Shown here one piece after another: positions 1 to 11,049 of a stretch of 64,000 bases of DNA. The position numbers and the translations under genes are program-made. Below the pieces are notes generated by a model that did not search any database, was not told the DNA's origin, and worked only from the letters and a program-made list of their open reading frames with translations. Origin of the DNA: Podocnemis expansa (Eukaryota; Chordata; Testudines; Podocnemididae); NCBI GenBank assembly GCA_007922195.1, contig ML682005.1, positions 29,376,373 to 29,440,372 on the forward strand. Direction: 5' to 3'. Position 1 is the stretch's first letter. The number at the start of each line of letters is the position of its first letter.

Positions 1-182
1 AGCAATAGTGTAGGCATAGCCATAGTTGTGGAGTATTTAAAACTTGTCTGCACTTACAAAACTGCAGGAGTATCACTGTAATGTGTCAGTGAAGATGCAA
101 CCTATACAAGCAAGAGGGCTTCTCCTGTTGGCATAGATAAGCCACTTCCCTGAGAAGTGGTAGCTAGTCAACTCTAGCACTG

Positions 183-757
183 TCTACACTGGGGGTTAGG
201 TCAGTTTAACTCTGGGGTGGGCAACATTTCTGGCCTGAGAGCCATGTGCCAGGTATGGCCACTCATAGCGGGCCACAGGTGGAGAGGAGTTGCCAGGCCA
301 TCACCCTAGAAAAGGGGTGGATCTGAGCTGCACTTCCCCTCCCTCACAGTTTCAGCTACAGCTGGGAGGGAGAAGGAGTGGCAGCTGCTCTGGCAGTGCT
401 AGGAACTGCTGCCGCCGCTCTTCATCCCAGGTCCAGCAGTGGAGTGCTGCTGCTCCCTGCTAGCTTCAGCAAAACAGCTGAACATAGTGCAAGCCACCCC
501 TGGCTTTGGGTGGGGGGCAGAGTGCAGTGGTAGTAGTGCTCTGTCTGCAGTGTGAGCCAATGTTGGAGTTGGTTGGTGGGGAGGAGTGGCTCTGAGCTGG
601 TGGGCTAGCGGATAGGTGCTCACAGGCTGAATCTGGCCTGTGGTCTGTAGTTTGCCCACCTCTGATTTAACTGCATCACTCAAGGATTTTTCCTTGTGGA
701 TTTTTCACATCCCTGAACAAAGTAGTTATACTGACCTAGGATGAGGGGCTGGTCTCC
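183..757. mobile_element. Short inverted-repeat DNA transposon, split by an hAT insertion
   Basis: The left end (GTCTACACTGGGGGTTAGG) and the right end (CTGACCTAGGATGAGGGGCT then GGTCTCC) are imperfect inverted repeats. Without the insertion at 212-664 the element would be only about 120 bp. It keeps an internal inverted pair, with GATTTTTCC and GGATTTTTCAC around 682-712. The TCTACAC end resembles the large inverted-repeat group found throughout the window, but the interior differs. It is non-coding. The class is an inference. Confidence 0.5.
212..664. mobile_element. hAT-type non-autonomous element
   Basis: The ends are CTGGGGTGGGCAAC on the left and GTTTGCCCACCTCTG on the right, which are inverted copies of a CAGRGGTGGGCAAA-like terminus. 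Flanks are GTTTAACT (204-211) and ATTTAACT (665-672), a 7/8 match to an 8-bp target duplication, as expected for hAT. The roughly 450-bp interior is GC-rich and non-coding. The 94-codon open frame over it is not supported by any motif. Confidence 0.7.
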
Positions 758-1546
758 GCTAGCAACTTATGTCAAGGTCAAAGAAACTGGAATATGTAGA
801 AGTGATGTGTTCCATTGTGGTATGACCTGGAATACCACTGTACCCTCTTAACTCTACAGCCTTGGCTGTCACTCACAATGCTTTGCTAATTACCAGCAAC
901 AAACACTCAGCCCAACAGCATATGGAATCCTACACCCAGTTAGATTGTATAAATATTCTTAGAGCCACTCATGGATCTCACAGAGAAAAGCCCCAACCAG
1001 TTCACCACAGCTCCCTGCTTTCTACTACATAGTTACACTGTCTACCCAGGTCAGAAGGTCAGAATCCTGACAAATATAAGTTCATTACCCAATGCACCCC
1101 TCCCTCAGTGTGGAGAGGACATACAAAGGATTTTAATCGACCTTAGGTTTTCTAAACAGCTGAAATACACGGTTTTAGTTAAACTATAAAACAGATATAT
1201 CACCTACAGAAAGATGACTTTTAAGTGAGTACAAGTAATTAGCATAGAAGATCAGAGATAGGTACAAAAGAAAATCAAGATTCATGCACAGTATAATCAT
1301 AAGAGTTATAATAGGTAGCATTTAGGTCAAGCAGTTTTCTCACCCCACTGGCTGTTACAGTTCTTGAATACATAGCTTTTTTCTCAAACTGGGACCATCT
1401 CTTTCAGTTCCAGTCTTTGTCTCTTCAGCATCTCTGTTGCTTCAGTATAGGTGAAACAGGAGAAAAGCCAAGGCATGAGGACCCTGTTCCTTATTTTATA
1501 TCTTTTGGCCATGTGCTAATAGCCATTAGTTCAGGTATGTCAAGGT
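758..1546. other. No gene recognised; unique AT-rich sequence
   Basis: I see no splice-flanked exon, no repeat end and no convincing coding frame here. The 72-codon open frame at 971-1189 shows no family motif. Confidence 0.5.
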
Positions 1547-2340
1547 GGCTATGTCCATACGAGCTTTTTATTTCAAAACAGTGACCATTGTTTTGAAATA
1601 AAACTTGACCGGTCCAGAGGACGTTTCCTCATTTTGAAATAAGCAGCTCCCTCATTTTGAAATAAGAAAAATCATTTTGATACAATAAAACCTAGTTTTG
1701 TATCAAAATGAGGGGTATTTTGAAACTGTGGTTTTGAAATAACACAATCTGGCTCTATTATATCAATATGTCACACATGTCGATATAACACTGGACCTTC
1801 CTTCCAGGGTGCATGGCACCCTGGGAGGAAGTCCCACCCCACCAGCACCCTGGCCAGGGAGCCCATCAGCACCATGGCCAGGGTGCTGAGAGCAGATGCA
1901 GGGGAGTGCGGGGGGGGGGGGTGCGGGAGCTGCTTTGCCTGCAAGCCAGGCTTGGAGCTGCCTCCCCCCACTGCAGGCTCCCAGGTGCTGAAGCCCCGGT
2001 GGGTGCCCGACCGCTCATCCCGCTGCCGGTTCTGGGTGGCTGCAGCCCGAAGCCAGCAGCAGGGCAAGTGAGTTGGGCACCTGCCAACCCCCCGGGGCTG
2101 CAGCAGCTCGGATCCACCAGCGGGATGAGCGGGTCAGGTACCTGCAGCCCCCCTGGGGCTGCAGACCGGCAGCAGTGCCAGCTGGTCCATGCTGCCAGGC
2201 AAAGCTCAAGGGACGTGCTGCACCCCTGCCACTGGCAGGGCAACAGGGACTGAGATGTCAGGGAGCACTGGTCCCCAAGCCCCTGGCCTCCTTCAAGCGG
2301 CCAGGGGAGATGCCAGCTCCCTCAGCCCCTGGCCCGCTCT

Positions 2341-2440
2341 GCAAGCTGGTCATTTTCATGGAGGTGAAATTGACCAAGCTGCAGAGTCCAGCCACTCCGC
2401 AGCCTGGTCAACTTCACCTCTGTGAAACTGACCAGCTTGC
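2341..2440. repeat. Long hairpin: 42-bp inverted arms
   Basis: The arms at 2341-2382 and 2399-2440 pair over 42 positions with about six mismatches, around a 16-base loop. The arm contains GTGAAATTGACCAAGCT. A shorter version of the same palindrome occurs at 45221-45255 inside the large family A copy, so it belongs to the family interior. Confidence 0.75.
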
Positions 2441-2855
2441 GGGGCCAGCCAGGGGCATGGGACAGGACATCACCCTTGTCCGCTTGCAAGCAGCCAGGGG
2501 CTGGGCAACCTGGCATCTCCCCTGGTTGCTTGAAGGCATCCAGGGTCTGGGGGACCCGGGCGCCGGAGAGCTCCGCTCCCACCAGCCACCTGAAGCCACT
2601 GAGACCGGGCAGCAGGGCCAGCCGGGTCCTCCACCCACCACCCTGCTGGCAGCTGGGGTGCCCCAAGTTCCCTCCCGCACTGCGCCACCAGCAGTGGGTG
2701 AGGCAGGGCAGGGGGATCCCTGCCCTGAGAGCTGTTTGCCCCTGCCTGGCTCTCCAGGTGAAAGCCAGGCAGGGGATTGGGTGGCACATGGTCCTGCCAG
2801 GGGGCCATGTTGCCACACCTCCCATGCAGGGCTGGTGGAACACGGTAAGCAAGGT

Positions 2856-2906
2856 AAGCATTGCAGGGAGATGCCAGCATTGGAGGGGCATCCCCTCGCA
2901 ATGCTT
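2856..2906. repeat. Hairpin, 20-bp arms
   Basis: AAGCATTGCAGGGAGATGCC pairs with GGCATCCCCTCGCAATGCTT at about 17 of 20 positions, around an 11-base loop. It lies at the broken right side of the 1547 element. Confidence 0.65.
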
Positions 2907-2923
2907 ATAGTGTGCCGATGTTA

Positions 2924-2960
2924 CATGCCACAAGACTCCATGCTTTTTTTTTTTGCTTGA
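2924..2960 (+). mobile_element. Penelope-like tail fragment
   Basis: CATGCCACAAGACTCCATGC followed by a T run matches the 3' tail seen in the better-preserved Penelope-like copies (for example near 3488 and 53164). Confidence 0.45.
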
Positions 2961-3204
2961 GAGAAGCTCTCAGGCCTATTGATTTGTATTTTCTTGTTAA
3001 TGAGGCAGGGGAGGCGGTGGTGATCTGATAGTCTTTCACAAATGGCGTAGCCTAGCGTTTCAGATTTAATGCTTCTAGTATTACACTTTAAATCCCCTAA
3101 AGATCAGCACAGACTTTCTTTGAATTAAACTGACTTAGTTATACTACATGAGGATCTTTAAAGAGACACCTTAGAAACAGATTTCTGCTCTTTTTAGTCC
3201 AATG

Positions 3205-3300
3205 GTTCCCAACATTTTTCTCTGTTGTGGCGCACCTCGCTACCTTTAATTAATTAGAGGCACACCACCATATGATTCCAAATGAACTCATGAATATTGA
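3205..3300. mobile_element. Partial hAT-like end
   Basis: CAATGGTTCCCAACATTTTT resembles the CAGTGGTTTTCAAACTT terminus of the complete copy at 16230, and GTGGCGCACC follows. No matching right terminus was found, so this is a truncated copy at best. Confidence 0.35.
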
Positions 3301-3320
3301 TGAGCCAAGAGCCAAACCAG

Positions 3321-3552
3321 AGCTCTTTGAGGAGGAGAAAATCCCAGTTCATCAGATGCTTTGAAGACGGGGCAACTTACAGAATGGTATGAAAATAAAT
3401 GCAGGGGAGTATAAGACATGGGATCAGGTCATACTGCAACAGCAAATCAGAAAGCTCATGCAGTAAATAAATCCATTAGTCTTTAAGTGCCACAAGACTC
3501 ATTGCTTTTTTTTTTGCTTTACTAGACTAACATGGCTGCCCTTCTGGAATTT
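3321..3552. mobile_element. Penelope-like terminal repeats, two fragments in inverted arrangement
   Basis: 3321-3455 is the terminal repeat in minus orientation: GGAGAAAATCCCAGTTCATC, ATGCTTTGAAGA, then AAATAAATGCAGGGGAGT. From about 3460 to 3552 the tail follows in plus orientation: TTAGTCTTTAAGTGCCACAA, a T run, then CTAGACTAACATGGCTGCC. The change of direction within one insertion is the fold-back pattern of the copies at 49045 and 56753. Confidence 0.65.
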
Positions 3553-3961
3553 GACAAAAGAAAATGTTTCCTCGTTCACCTTTGGTTCAAGCTGGGCCCA
3601 TAAAGCATCACCGTTATAGCAGCAGAAGTAAAGAAGAGCAGAGCTGTGTAGAAAATTGAAGGCATGTGTGTATTTCTTGTCTATGGACTCTTGAGATTAG
3701 AAAAGGACACAGAGAAAAGTCCTCTCTGCTCTCTTTTCAGCATGCCTTGGGAAGTGGATGGCATACATGGTCAGTCATACCTATTGACAGCAAGGGCCCA
3801 ATTTGATGGATGGTACATTTCTTGCTCTCAGCCACTTCTCCTGAGCAGAGCAATAGCCTCAAAGACTGTTTCAGATTCCATGAGATTGAAACTACTCAGT
3901 GCTTGTCCATACTGGTTGTGGAGCACTAGACTCAAGCCACTGCCCTTTGGGAGTTCACTTA

Positions 3962-4106
3962 GGCTGTGTTCACACAGCACTTTTGCTTCGAAACAACCTT
4001 GTTGTTTCGAAACAAAAAAAACCATGTTCACACGATGCACAGTTGTTTCGAAACAAGTTAAACCCCACTTGGGGGTGAAACAACTTTGTTTCGAAACACT
4101 TGTTTC
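3962..4106. mobile_element. Family A element, left end only (runs into the gap)
   Basis: It starts GGCTGTGTTCACAC after TTA, then carries repeated TTTCGAAACAA motifs. This is the same subtype as the complete copy at 53254-53606. The right end is lost in the assembly gap. Open frames drawn across the gap are meaningless. Confidence 0.65.
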
Positions 4107-4506
4107 NNNNNNNNNNNNNNNNNNNNNNNNNNNNNNNNNNNNNNNNNNNNNNNNNNNNNNNNNNNNNNNNNNNNNNNNNNNNNNNNNNNNNNNNNNNNNN
4201 NNNNNNNNNNNNNNNNNNNNNNNNNNNNNNNNNNNNNNNNNNNNNNNNNNNNNNNNNNNNNNNNNNNNNNNNNNNNNNNNNNNNNNNNNNNNNNNNNNNN
4301 NNNNNNNNNNNNNNNNNNNNNNNNNNNNNNNNNNNNNNNNNNNNNNNNNNNNNNNNNNNNNNNNNNNNNNNNNNNNNNNNNNNNNNNNNNNNNNNNNNNN
4401 NNNNNNNNNNNNNNNNNNNNNNNNNNNNNNNNNNNNNNNNNNNNNNNNNNNNNNNNNNNNNNNNNNNNNNNNNNNNNNNNNNNNNNNNNNNNNNNNNNNN
4501 NNNNNN
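4107..4506. other. Assembly gap (400 Ns)
   Basis: A run of N. The gap starts inside a palindrome-rich family A element, which is a plausible reason for the assembly break. Confidence 0.99.
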
Positions 4507-4676
4507 CAGCTCATCCAGATGAAGTGAGAAGCCCATCTAGATCACTGGAGAATGTGACTAAACCCCTAAAAGCAAAGGAATGAAGGATCCACCCCAGAAG
4601 CAAAAGAATAGAGTTGATCAAGACACCAAAGAAAACAAGCTAGAGGTCACATCCACAACTGCCTGGTGACTAACGG

Positions 4677-6347
4677 CAGAGGTGGCCTCAGGCAACTGGG
4701 GGCCCTAGGCAAAGGCCCATTGTGGGGCCCCCACTGCTACTTTCCCTGTGGCCCCAGTCGCCCCCTGCACTCCTAACTATCCCATACCGCTCCCCAGGAC
4801 CCTTATTTGTTTTGCTGAACCAAACTAACATGACTATCCCTCTGGAATGCCTAAATTATTCTTGGGTACAATATTTTTAAAGATCTTCCCATCATGAAGC
4901 TTGTAAGTTCATCATCTTTCACTTAACATAAATGAGCTAATGCTGAACTATAAAGTAAAAGTGAACATTTTAATTCTTTTTAAAAAGTGTGAGCATTAAT
5001 TAATAAATGAAAAGTGGTAACCAGGGACGTTGCTGTCCCGGGGAGGGACCCGGGGAACCATCCGCAGGCCCTGCCCCCGGTCCGCAGGCCCCGTCCCCTG
5101 GCTGCAGGCCATGCCCTCTGGCCGGGGATGGGGCCAGAAGCTGGTACGTGCCGCCGTGGGTGCCTGGGCCCTGCATCCCCAGCTGGGGACAGGGCCAGGA
5201 ATGGCTGTGGGCGGCTGGGCCTTGCATCCCCGGCTAGGGCCGGGGCTGGGAGTGGCTGCAGACGGCTGGGCCCCAGATCCCTGGCCGGGGATGGGGGCAG
5301 GGCCAGGAGCAGCCTCCACGGCCACGGGCAGCTGAGCCCTGGATCCCCATCTGGGGATGGGGCTGCCGCGGCCGCGGGTGGCTGGGCCCCAGATCTCCAG
5401 CCTGATTGGACCAGAGACCAGGAGTGGGGGGCCCCACCAGACCCAGGGCACCGGCACTGGGATTCAGGGCACGTGCCCAGTGTGCCCAGTGCCAGTGACG
5501 CCTCTAGTAGTAACATTAATTATGGGTCAAATATAACTAAAATATCACATTTATAATTTTGGCAGTGAAATCATACACATTTTGCATATAGGCTTGGGTT
5601 TATGTCTACTAGACATTATTACAAATAATTATAATAAATAAAAATAAGTGAAAAAAAGGTTTCTAGTGTGTAGTTATAAATGAAAAACACCAAATTTCAA
5701 TGAAATTCTCTGAAGTACGCAAGTTTATAAGACTCTGGCCCTCTCAGAAATATGAACTGGTAAGTACAGAAGAAGCTAAAAATTACTTTCCAAAAGAAAG
5801 ACATACAGCACAGACATCACACAGAGGTGTAATGATTGCCTAAGAGAAGCACTGTATTTAGATGTAGCAGCCTATATGGCCCAGTGTTGTAACTTGAGCT
5901 AAACAAAGCCAAAGTAAAAATTGTCACAAAGTCAAAGGAAAAGGCAAACGAACAGGTAAAAAAGAAAATGAAAAGGCAATATTTTACGAAATTAAAAAAT
6001 GGCAGAATAAATGGCCACACTGAGGAATTAAAAGCTGAGGCCACTGGAAAAGGTCCTGCTTTTATGCTGTCTAGTGCTTGCTCCTGATTTTTTACCATGT
6101 CAATGTGAAGGTGATGGGCAGATAATGGGGAAATCTGCCATTCAGTTGAAGCACAGATCCTAATGATAACTTGCCTTGATGAGCCAAGAGTGAAAAGTGC
6201 TTAGGCTTCTAGCCCTATTATCTCTGCTAGGTGGGAACAACTTCTATATTTTTCTACATTTTCATTTCTGTCCACCAAATTGAAGATGGGCCCCTTATTG
6301 CTTGAGGCCCTAAGTGGCCACCTGCTTCACCTACCCCAAAAGCTGCC
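4677..6347. mobile_element. hAT-type element of 1.67 kb
   Basis: It is flanked on both sides by the identical 8-mer ACTAACGG (4669-4676 and 6348-6355), the duplication length of hAT transposons. Inside the left end are CAGAGGTGGCC and GGCCCTAGGCAAAGGCCC. Inside the right end, in inverted form, are GGGCCCCTTATTGC and GAGGCCCTAAGTGGCC. The interior is a GC-rich block (5020-5510) followed by AT-rich DNA with no intact transposase. The exact terminal bases are offset by one or two between the ends, so the boundaries may shift slightly. Confidence 0.65.
5140..5400. repeat. GC-rich degenerate tandem array, period about 65 bp
   Basis: Units repeat the pattern GGCTGGGCC, then a CATCCCC-type motif, a CTGGGGA-type motif and GGGCCAGGA, about four times. 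The flanking 5330-5510 segment recurs in reverse complement at 63766-64000. The resulting open frames on both strands are compositional. Confidence 0.6.
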
Positions 6348-6763
6348 ACTAACGGTCACACAGAGCACCTGGACTGGCATGACAAAGCTATAAAGACTGG
6401 GTGAGTTCCAAATGCTAAAGGGGGAAAGTGTTCTGCACACCACCTGGAAGAAAGGAGTGTCGGTGCGTGCCTGACAAAGACTCTGCTCCTCCTCGTGTCC
6501 AGCTTCCCTGGCCAGGCAGCTGCCATGAACCCCAGTGACAGACACTAGCACAGACTCCAGCAACAGCACCATCAGGACTGGTAAAAACACAGACTGCAGA
6601 ACATTGTCTGGTATGCTTGGGCACATGGATGAGTGTGTGTGTGTGAGGGGGCATAGGTATAAGTTAGGTATCATTTTGTTTTTATTTGTAATAAACACAG
6701 CATATTGCCTTTTCCCCCCGAAAAGATATCAGGTACTCATTTGGTATAACTTGCTGCTGCTTC

Positions 6764-7282
6764 TTTACAATTTTGGATGTTGCAATGACTTCCCTCAATG
6801 AAAGATACGAAGAATTAAAACAATACAACAATCAATTCAATTTTTTATACAATGTAAATAAACTTGCCAAAACCGCCCAAGAAAAGCTCCAACAGCACTG
6901 CAATGATTTGCAACTTTGTTTATCAGTCGGTGATAATAAGGACATCAATGCAGTCCAACTATATGATGAGCTAAGCACCTTTAAAGTTCTGTTAAAGTCC
7001 GAATTAAACCAATTCCATAATACTTATGCAACTCTCAAATTTATTCAATCACATAACCTCTCATTTCCAAATTTGAGCATTGCCCTAAGAATATAGCTGA
7101 CAATTCCTGTCAGCGTGGCAAGTGATCATTTTCACAACTAAAAAATAATAAAAAATTACTCGCGATCAAGTATTTCTCAAGAAAGGCTTGTAAGCCTTGC
7201 CATGGCTGCTATTGAGAGCGATATATGTGCCTAGTTAGACATCAAGGAATTAATTGTAAATTTTGTAAACATGAAAGCATGA
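6764..7282 (+). pseudogene. hAT transposase, C-terminal part (decayed)
   Basis: A single frame from about 6764 encodes FTILDVAMTSLNERYEELK, a helical middle with DINAVQLYDEL, and then the hAT dimerisation region: LTIPVSVAS at 7097, KIIKNYSRS at 7142 and SQERLVSLAMAAIESDI. The match is to hAT transposases of the DUF4371/ZMYM1-like kind, where this end mediates dimerisation. The frame is interrupted by TAG at 7094, TAA at 7139 and TAG at 7232, and ends at TGA 7280. The N-terminal DNA-binding and catalytic parts are absent. It is a dead fragment and not a domesticated gene. Confidence 0.8.
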
Positions 7283-7535
7283 AAAGTAGTATTGTAACCT
7301 TTTGTAAAACCTTTCCTTTTTAATTAAAGAAATAACTAAAAAACTGATTTTATTTGCTTTTGATGTTCATATAATAAGTATTCACTACTCAATACTTATT
7401 TTTATTTTGAATAAATATGCATTCACCCCTTCACTGCAATTTTATTATAATAACAAACTGAGTAATACTAATGAGGGAGGAGGGCGCCGATTTATAGATT
7501 GCAAGGGGGCTCCAGAAACCCTAGCACCGGCCCTG
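7283..7535 (+). mobile_element. 3' end of the hAT element carrying the transposase fragment
   Basis: An AT-rich 3' region ends in CTAGCACCGGCCCTG at 7521-7535. Its complement starts CAGGGCCGGTGC, a typical hAT terminus. The matching left terminus was not found upstream, so the element is 5' truncated. It abuts half of a family A element, which suggests insertion into it. Confidence 0.6.
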
Positions 7536-7732
7536 CTCCCATGCCGCCCCTCTGCTGAATTGAAATAGCACGTCGACACACCAGGAATGCTATTTTGATT
7601 TGTGGGCTCTCCTTATTTCGAATTAACATTTTCTTATTTTGATTTAAGTCATTTCAAAATAAGGATTTTATTTTAAAATAACTCATTTTGAAATAACTTA
7701 TTTCAAAATAAGAGTTAACGTATAGACATAGC
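7536..7732. mobile_element. Family A element, right half
   Basis: GAATTGAAATAGCACG and repeated TTATTTCGAATTAA-like and TTATTTCAAAATAA motifs lead to the terminus TATAGACATAGC. The layout equals the right half of the complete copy at 9732-10473. The left half is missing or lies beyond the hAT insertion. Confidence 0.65.
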
Positions 7733-8219
7733 TGGTGGGTTCTGCTGAGTCATAATGTTGTTGAGTCCTCCACTTGCCTCATCCCCTGTTGTCTTCTTGT
7801 GCAACTGAGTCATAGAGTTGAATAGTCTCCATTGTATACTCTTCTGCAACTGTTGATGTATTCTAAATCCTTTGCAGAGTCCCTGCTGCATAGTAGATAG
7901 CTAATAACCTCCTAGGTGGAGGCCACCACCCTTGTAAAAGAGGTTCTTAAATTTTCAGCATATTTCATTTAATATCTATAGAACAAAATCCGTAACTTGA
8001 AACATATTAATGTTACACATATTTTGAAAAATACAATGGGTTTTGGCAGATTCTGACCTTTTGTTAGATATCTTATTTGACATATTTGGTATAAACTGTT
8101 ACAATCATACAGAAATTATGAGTAAGGGGTTTACAGGGTGATGCTTTATGGTACAATGTATCACAGTAGATACACAAGTTTAAAAAAAATCATTTATCTG
8201 GAATCACTGTGTTGTGCAC
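7733..8219. other. No gene recognised
   Basis: AT-rich unique sequence without a coding frame or repeat end that I can identify. Confidence 0.5.
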
Positions 8220-8222
8220 TAG

Positions 8223-8650
8223 GCAATGTGTACATCAGGGCAAATTAGTTCAGACTTGCTAGTCCAAACTAAATAGTCCAAGGTTAGTTCAAACTAGCCT
8301 CAGGCTAGTTCAAACTAACTGCAGACTTTTTAGTTTGAACTAACCACACATTCTAGTTCAAACCAAGCATTAGTTCAAACTGGAATGTACAGTTAGTTCA
8401 AACTAATGACTTAGTTCAAACTTCTTTAGTTCAAACTAAGCCTTAGTCCAGGTCTTGCCCGTGCTTAGTTCAAACTAAGCACGGAAGTTCAGACTAGTGC
8501 TAGGTCTTACTAGTTTGGACTAAGCTTTGCCTAATTCAAATTAAGAAATTTCTTAGTTCAAACTAGGCAAAGCCTAGTGTAGCCATCAACTAAATTAGTC
8601 CCGACTAAGCTTCCTTACTCTGGACTAATTTGCCAATGCAGACATAGCCC
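8223..8650. mobile_element. Family C inverted-repeat element (TTAGTTTGAACTAA type)
   Basis: The left end is GCAATGTGTACATC and the right end GCAGACATAGCCC, flanked by TAG on both sides (8220-8222 and 8651-8653). The interior is almost entirely AGTTCAAACTA and TAGTTTGAACTAA units in both orientations. It is non-coding. The same family recurs at 23779, 46750 and 50867. Confidence 0.75.
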
Positions 8651-8653
8651 TAG

Positions 8654-9728
8654 CTAGGTTATACAACTGTACCCCTAAATCTTCAACTATTAGTATATAC
8701 TTGATTTAAAATTGAAAAAAAAAAGGCACTATAGACCTGCTTAAAGTTAAGAATATGCTTAAGAGTTTGTTGGGTTGGGGCCTATGTGACCTCACTGCTC
8801 TTGTTGTCATTCTTACTCCATCCTCCCCCTCCGCCCCATTTGTTAAATCCACTTACTGAGACTTGTCTCAGAAGTACAATGTAAATTGTCCATGTCAGAA
8901 AACAGATACTACTAGGTGTCCGTACAACTCCCTGGACAATGGGGCTATAGGTACTAGTATAAAAACAATAATTAATAAAACTAGAATAGTGTATTTGAAC
9001 TGGTATCTACTTTGTCATACAGAATTTTTATGACTAGCAATAACTGACAAGAAAGAGACACACCCTACTGCAACTTGAATTTCAGCTCCTCGGTTAAGTT
9101 TTTTATATTTGGTAATCAGATTAAACATCTTTTTGTGTGAAAACTGAGCATATTTGATGTGGAAATCACTAAGAGACAACACAATGGAACTCCATCTTGC
9201 TATTTTTACATTGTCATTCTGAAACAATGGTCATACAAACAATACATTTTGGAACTGACTTCTTAAGGACATGTTCATAAATAAAATAAGAACATCTCCC
9301 TTTAAAAATGATAAAATGGTCATTTCCTCATTGAGTTTTCTGGTTACGGGATCCCTTAGTGGGCTTTCTAGTGATGAAACTATGAGGAAGTACTACTGAG
9401 GATAAAAGTACTTGGAAACTTTGGGAGATTTTAAGTGTCCATAGATAATTTGCAGTCCTCCTTGACTGCAATAGGAAAGAGATGGAGATAAATGGAAAGT
9501 AGGCTTGATAATATGGTACTTTGTACTCTCCTTTAAGCACTCATGTTTCCATTCTGGAAAAGGAGTATTCAGATGTCCATGCTGGAAAATTATTAATCAA
9601 AAATACAATCTCAGCAAGGCTAAGCATTTGTCCTTTACAGTAACTGGAAAGTATTGGCAAGAAAATTATAAAATTATAACTTTATATAGTAAAATTATAT
9701 AGTAAAATTGTACATGGAGCTATTGAAC
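8654..9728. other. No gene recognised
   Basis: AT-rich unique sequence. Open frames near 9015-9227 and 9328-9702 are short and lack family motifs. Confidence 0.5.
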
Positions 9729-9731
9729 ACT

Positions 9732-10473
9732 GGCTGTGTCCACACGGCACTTTTCTTTCAAAACAACAGCTGTTGTTTCGAAACAAAAGTTGCCATGTCC
9801 ACATGACGTTTTCTTATTTCGAAATGACGGACTCCGTCATTTCGAAATAAGAGGTGTTCTTTCGGAACACCTTAAACCTGCTTTCTAATCGAAATGGCCA
9901 TTATTTTGAAAACCTTGTTTCAAAATAAGGCCATTTGAACATGTTGTTTTGGAACAAACTATTCTGAAACAACATTTGACCTTCCTCCCAGGGTGTTTAA
10001 CACCCTGGGAGGAAGGGCCACGCCCTCAGCACCCTGGCCTGGGAACCCTCAGCACCCTGGCCAGGGTGCTGAGGGGAGTCCTGTCACCAGCTACAGGGGG
10101 CGGCAGCCCCCCTTAGCCAGCATCAGGGTGAGCCGCCTGGGCTGCGGTTCACCCTGCAATCCTTGCAGTTCCCCTGACCTGGGCAGCAGAGCCTGGGGGT
10201 GCCGCAGCTACCCAAGCTGCTTTCCCAGAGGGCAACCAGCTTGGGGCACCCTGCAAGGGGCCATGATGCCACACGTCCCAGGGTGACCCCCTCCTGAAAC
10301 GAAACAGCAGGTGCACACATAGGACCTGCTATTTCGCTTTCAGGTTTTCCCTTATTTCGAACTAAGTTTATTTTTAGTTCAAAATAAGCCATTTAAAAAT
10401 AAAGGTTTTATTTCGAAATAAGTCACTTTGGAATGGCTTATTTTGAAATAAAACCTTGTGTGTAGACATAGCC
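9732..10473. mobile_element. Family A inverted-repeat element, complete
   Basis: Terminal repeats are GGCTGTGTCCACAC and GTGTAGACATAGCC, flanked by ACT (9729-9731 and 10474-10476). Both sub-terminal regions carry dense TTATTTCGAAATAA motifs. The centre holds a 37-bp near-perfect palindrome at 9980-10016 (CCTTCCTCCCAGGGTG mirrored) and the palindrome AGCACCCTGGCCAGGGTGCT at about 10050. It is non-coding and is the best reference copy of the family here. Confidence 0.8.
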
Positions 10474-10476
10474 ACT

Positions 10477-11049
10477 CAAATAAGGTCCCAGAGTTTATGA
10501 CAGTGACCCTATTTCTTTTTATAATAATTTCTGGAAGATTTTCTGTGTTTAGAACTGAAGAATGATTCTTTGTACATTATAATAGTTCAGTATCCATACG
10601 CAGACACCCAAAGGGACAACAGCAGTGGGAACAATATAATTTCTATATTGTGCATTAATCAGAGTTCATGGCAAAGGTAGGATTCTAACCATTGCAAGCA
10701 GGATAGAACCTCTGAGAGCTCTGGATTTATTTTCCCCAATGTTACTCCCATCACACAGTAGGCAGGATAAGAATTGTTAAGAGTTTAAACAAGTACTGAT
10801 TCAATATGTAGCACTGAGCACAATATAGTAATATTATATCCAGTTGAGTTTCAAGTAACCTTTGTGATGAGTTTTTGTTCTATGACAAAAAAGCCAAAAG
10901 AAAAGCTGTTGCAGGAACTCTAGTTAAATCTAACCTTAGAATGTCATGTGGGGGGGACAGAAATGTGAAACTCATCTCTTTCTTTCCAAAATCATTACTT
11001 TGTGTTTGGTATCCTCTCATCCTGCAGTGTTCATTTTCTTTCTGAAGGA
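10477..11049. other. No gene recognised
   Basis: Unique AT-rich sequence with no supported feature. Confidence 0.5.

Larger units (their letters stand above)
1547..2907. mobile_element. Family A inverted-repeat element, right end missing
   Basis: It starts with GGCTATGTCCATAC, followed by alternating TTTTGAAATAA and TTATTTCAAAA motifs up to about 1745. The core includes a hairpin of the type CCTTCC...GGAAG at 1797-1832 and AGCACCCTGGCCAGGG blocks near 1845-1890, both shared with the copies at 9732 and 44794. The rest is GC-rich filler (1840-2850) with two long hairpins. No right terminal repeat is visible before Penelope-like sequence begins at 2924. Overlapping long open frames on both strands are a GC-content effect. 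Confidence 0.6.

Noticed and set aside
1771..2960. Long overlapping open frames on both strands (up to 295 codons)
   Set aside because: They lie in a GC-rich transposon core with hairpins, all frames are open, and no motif or codon pattern is present.
3664..4583. Open frames of 140-287 codons spanning the N run
   Set aside because: Most of each frame is unknown bases. Only a transposon end and short flanks are real sequence.
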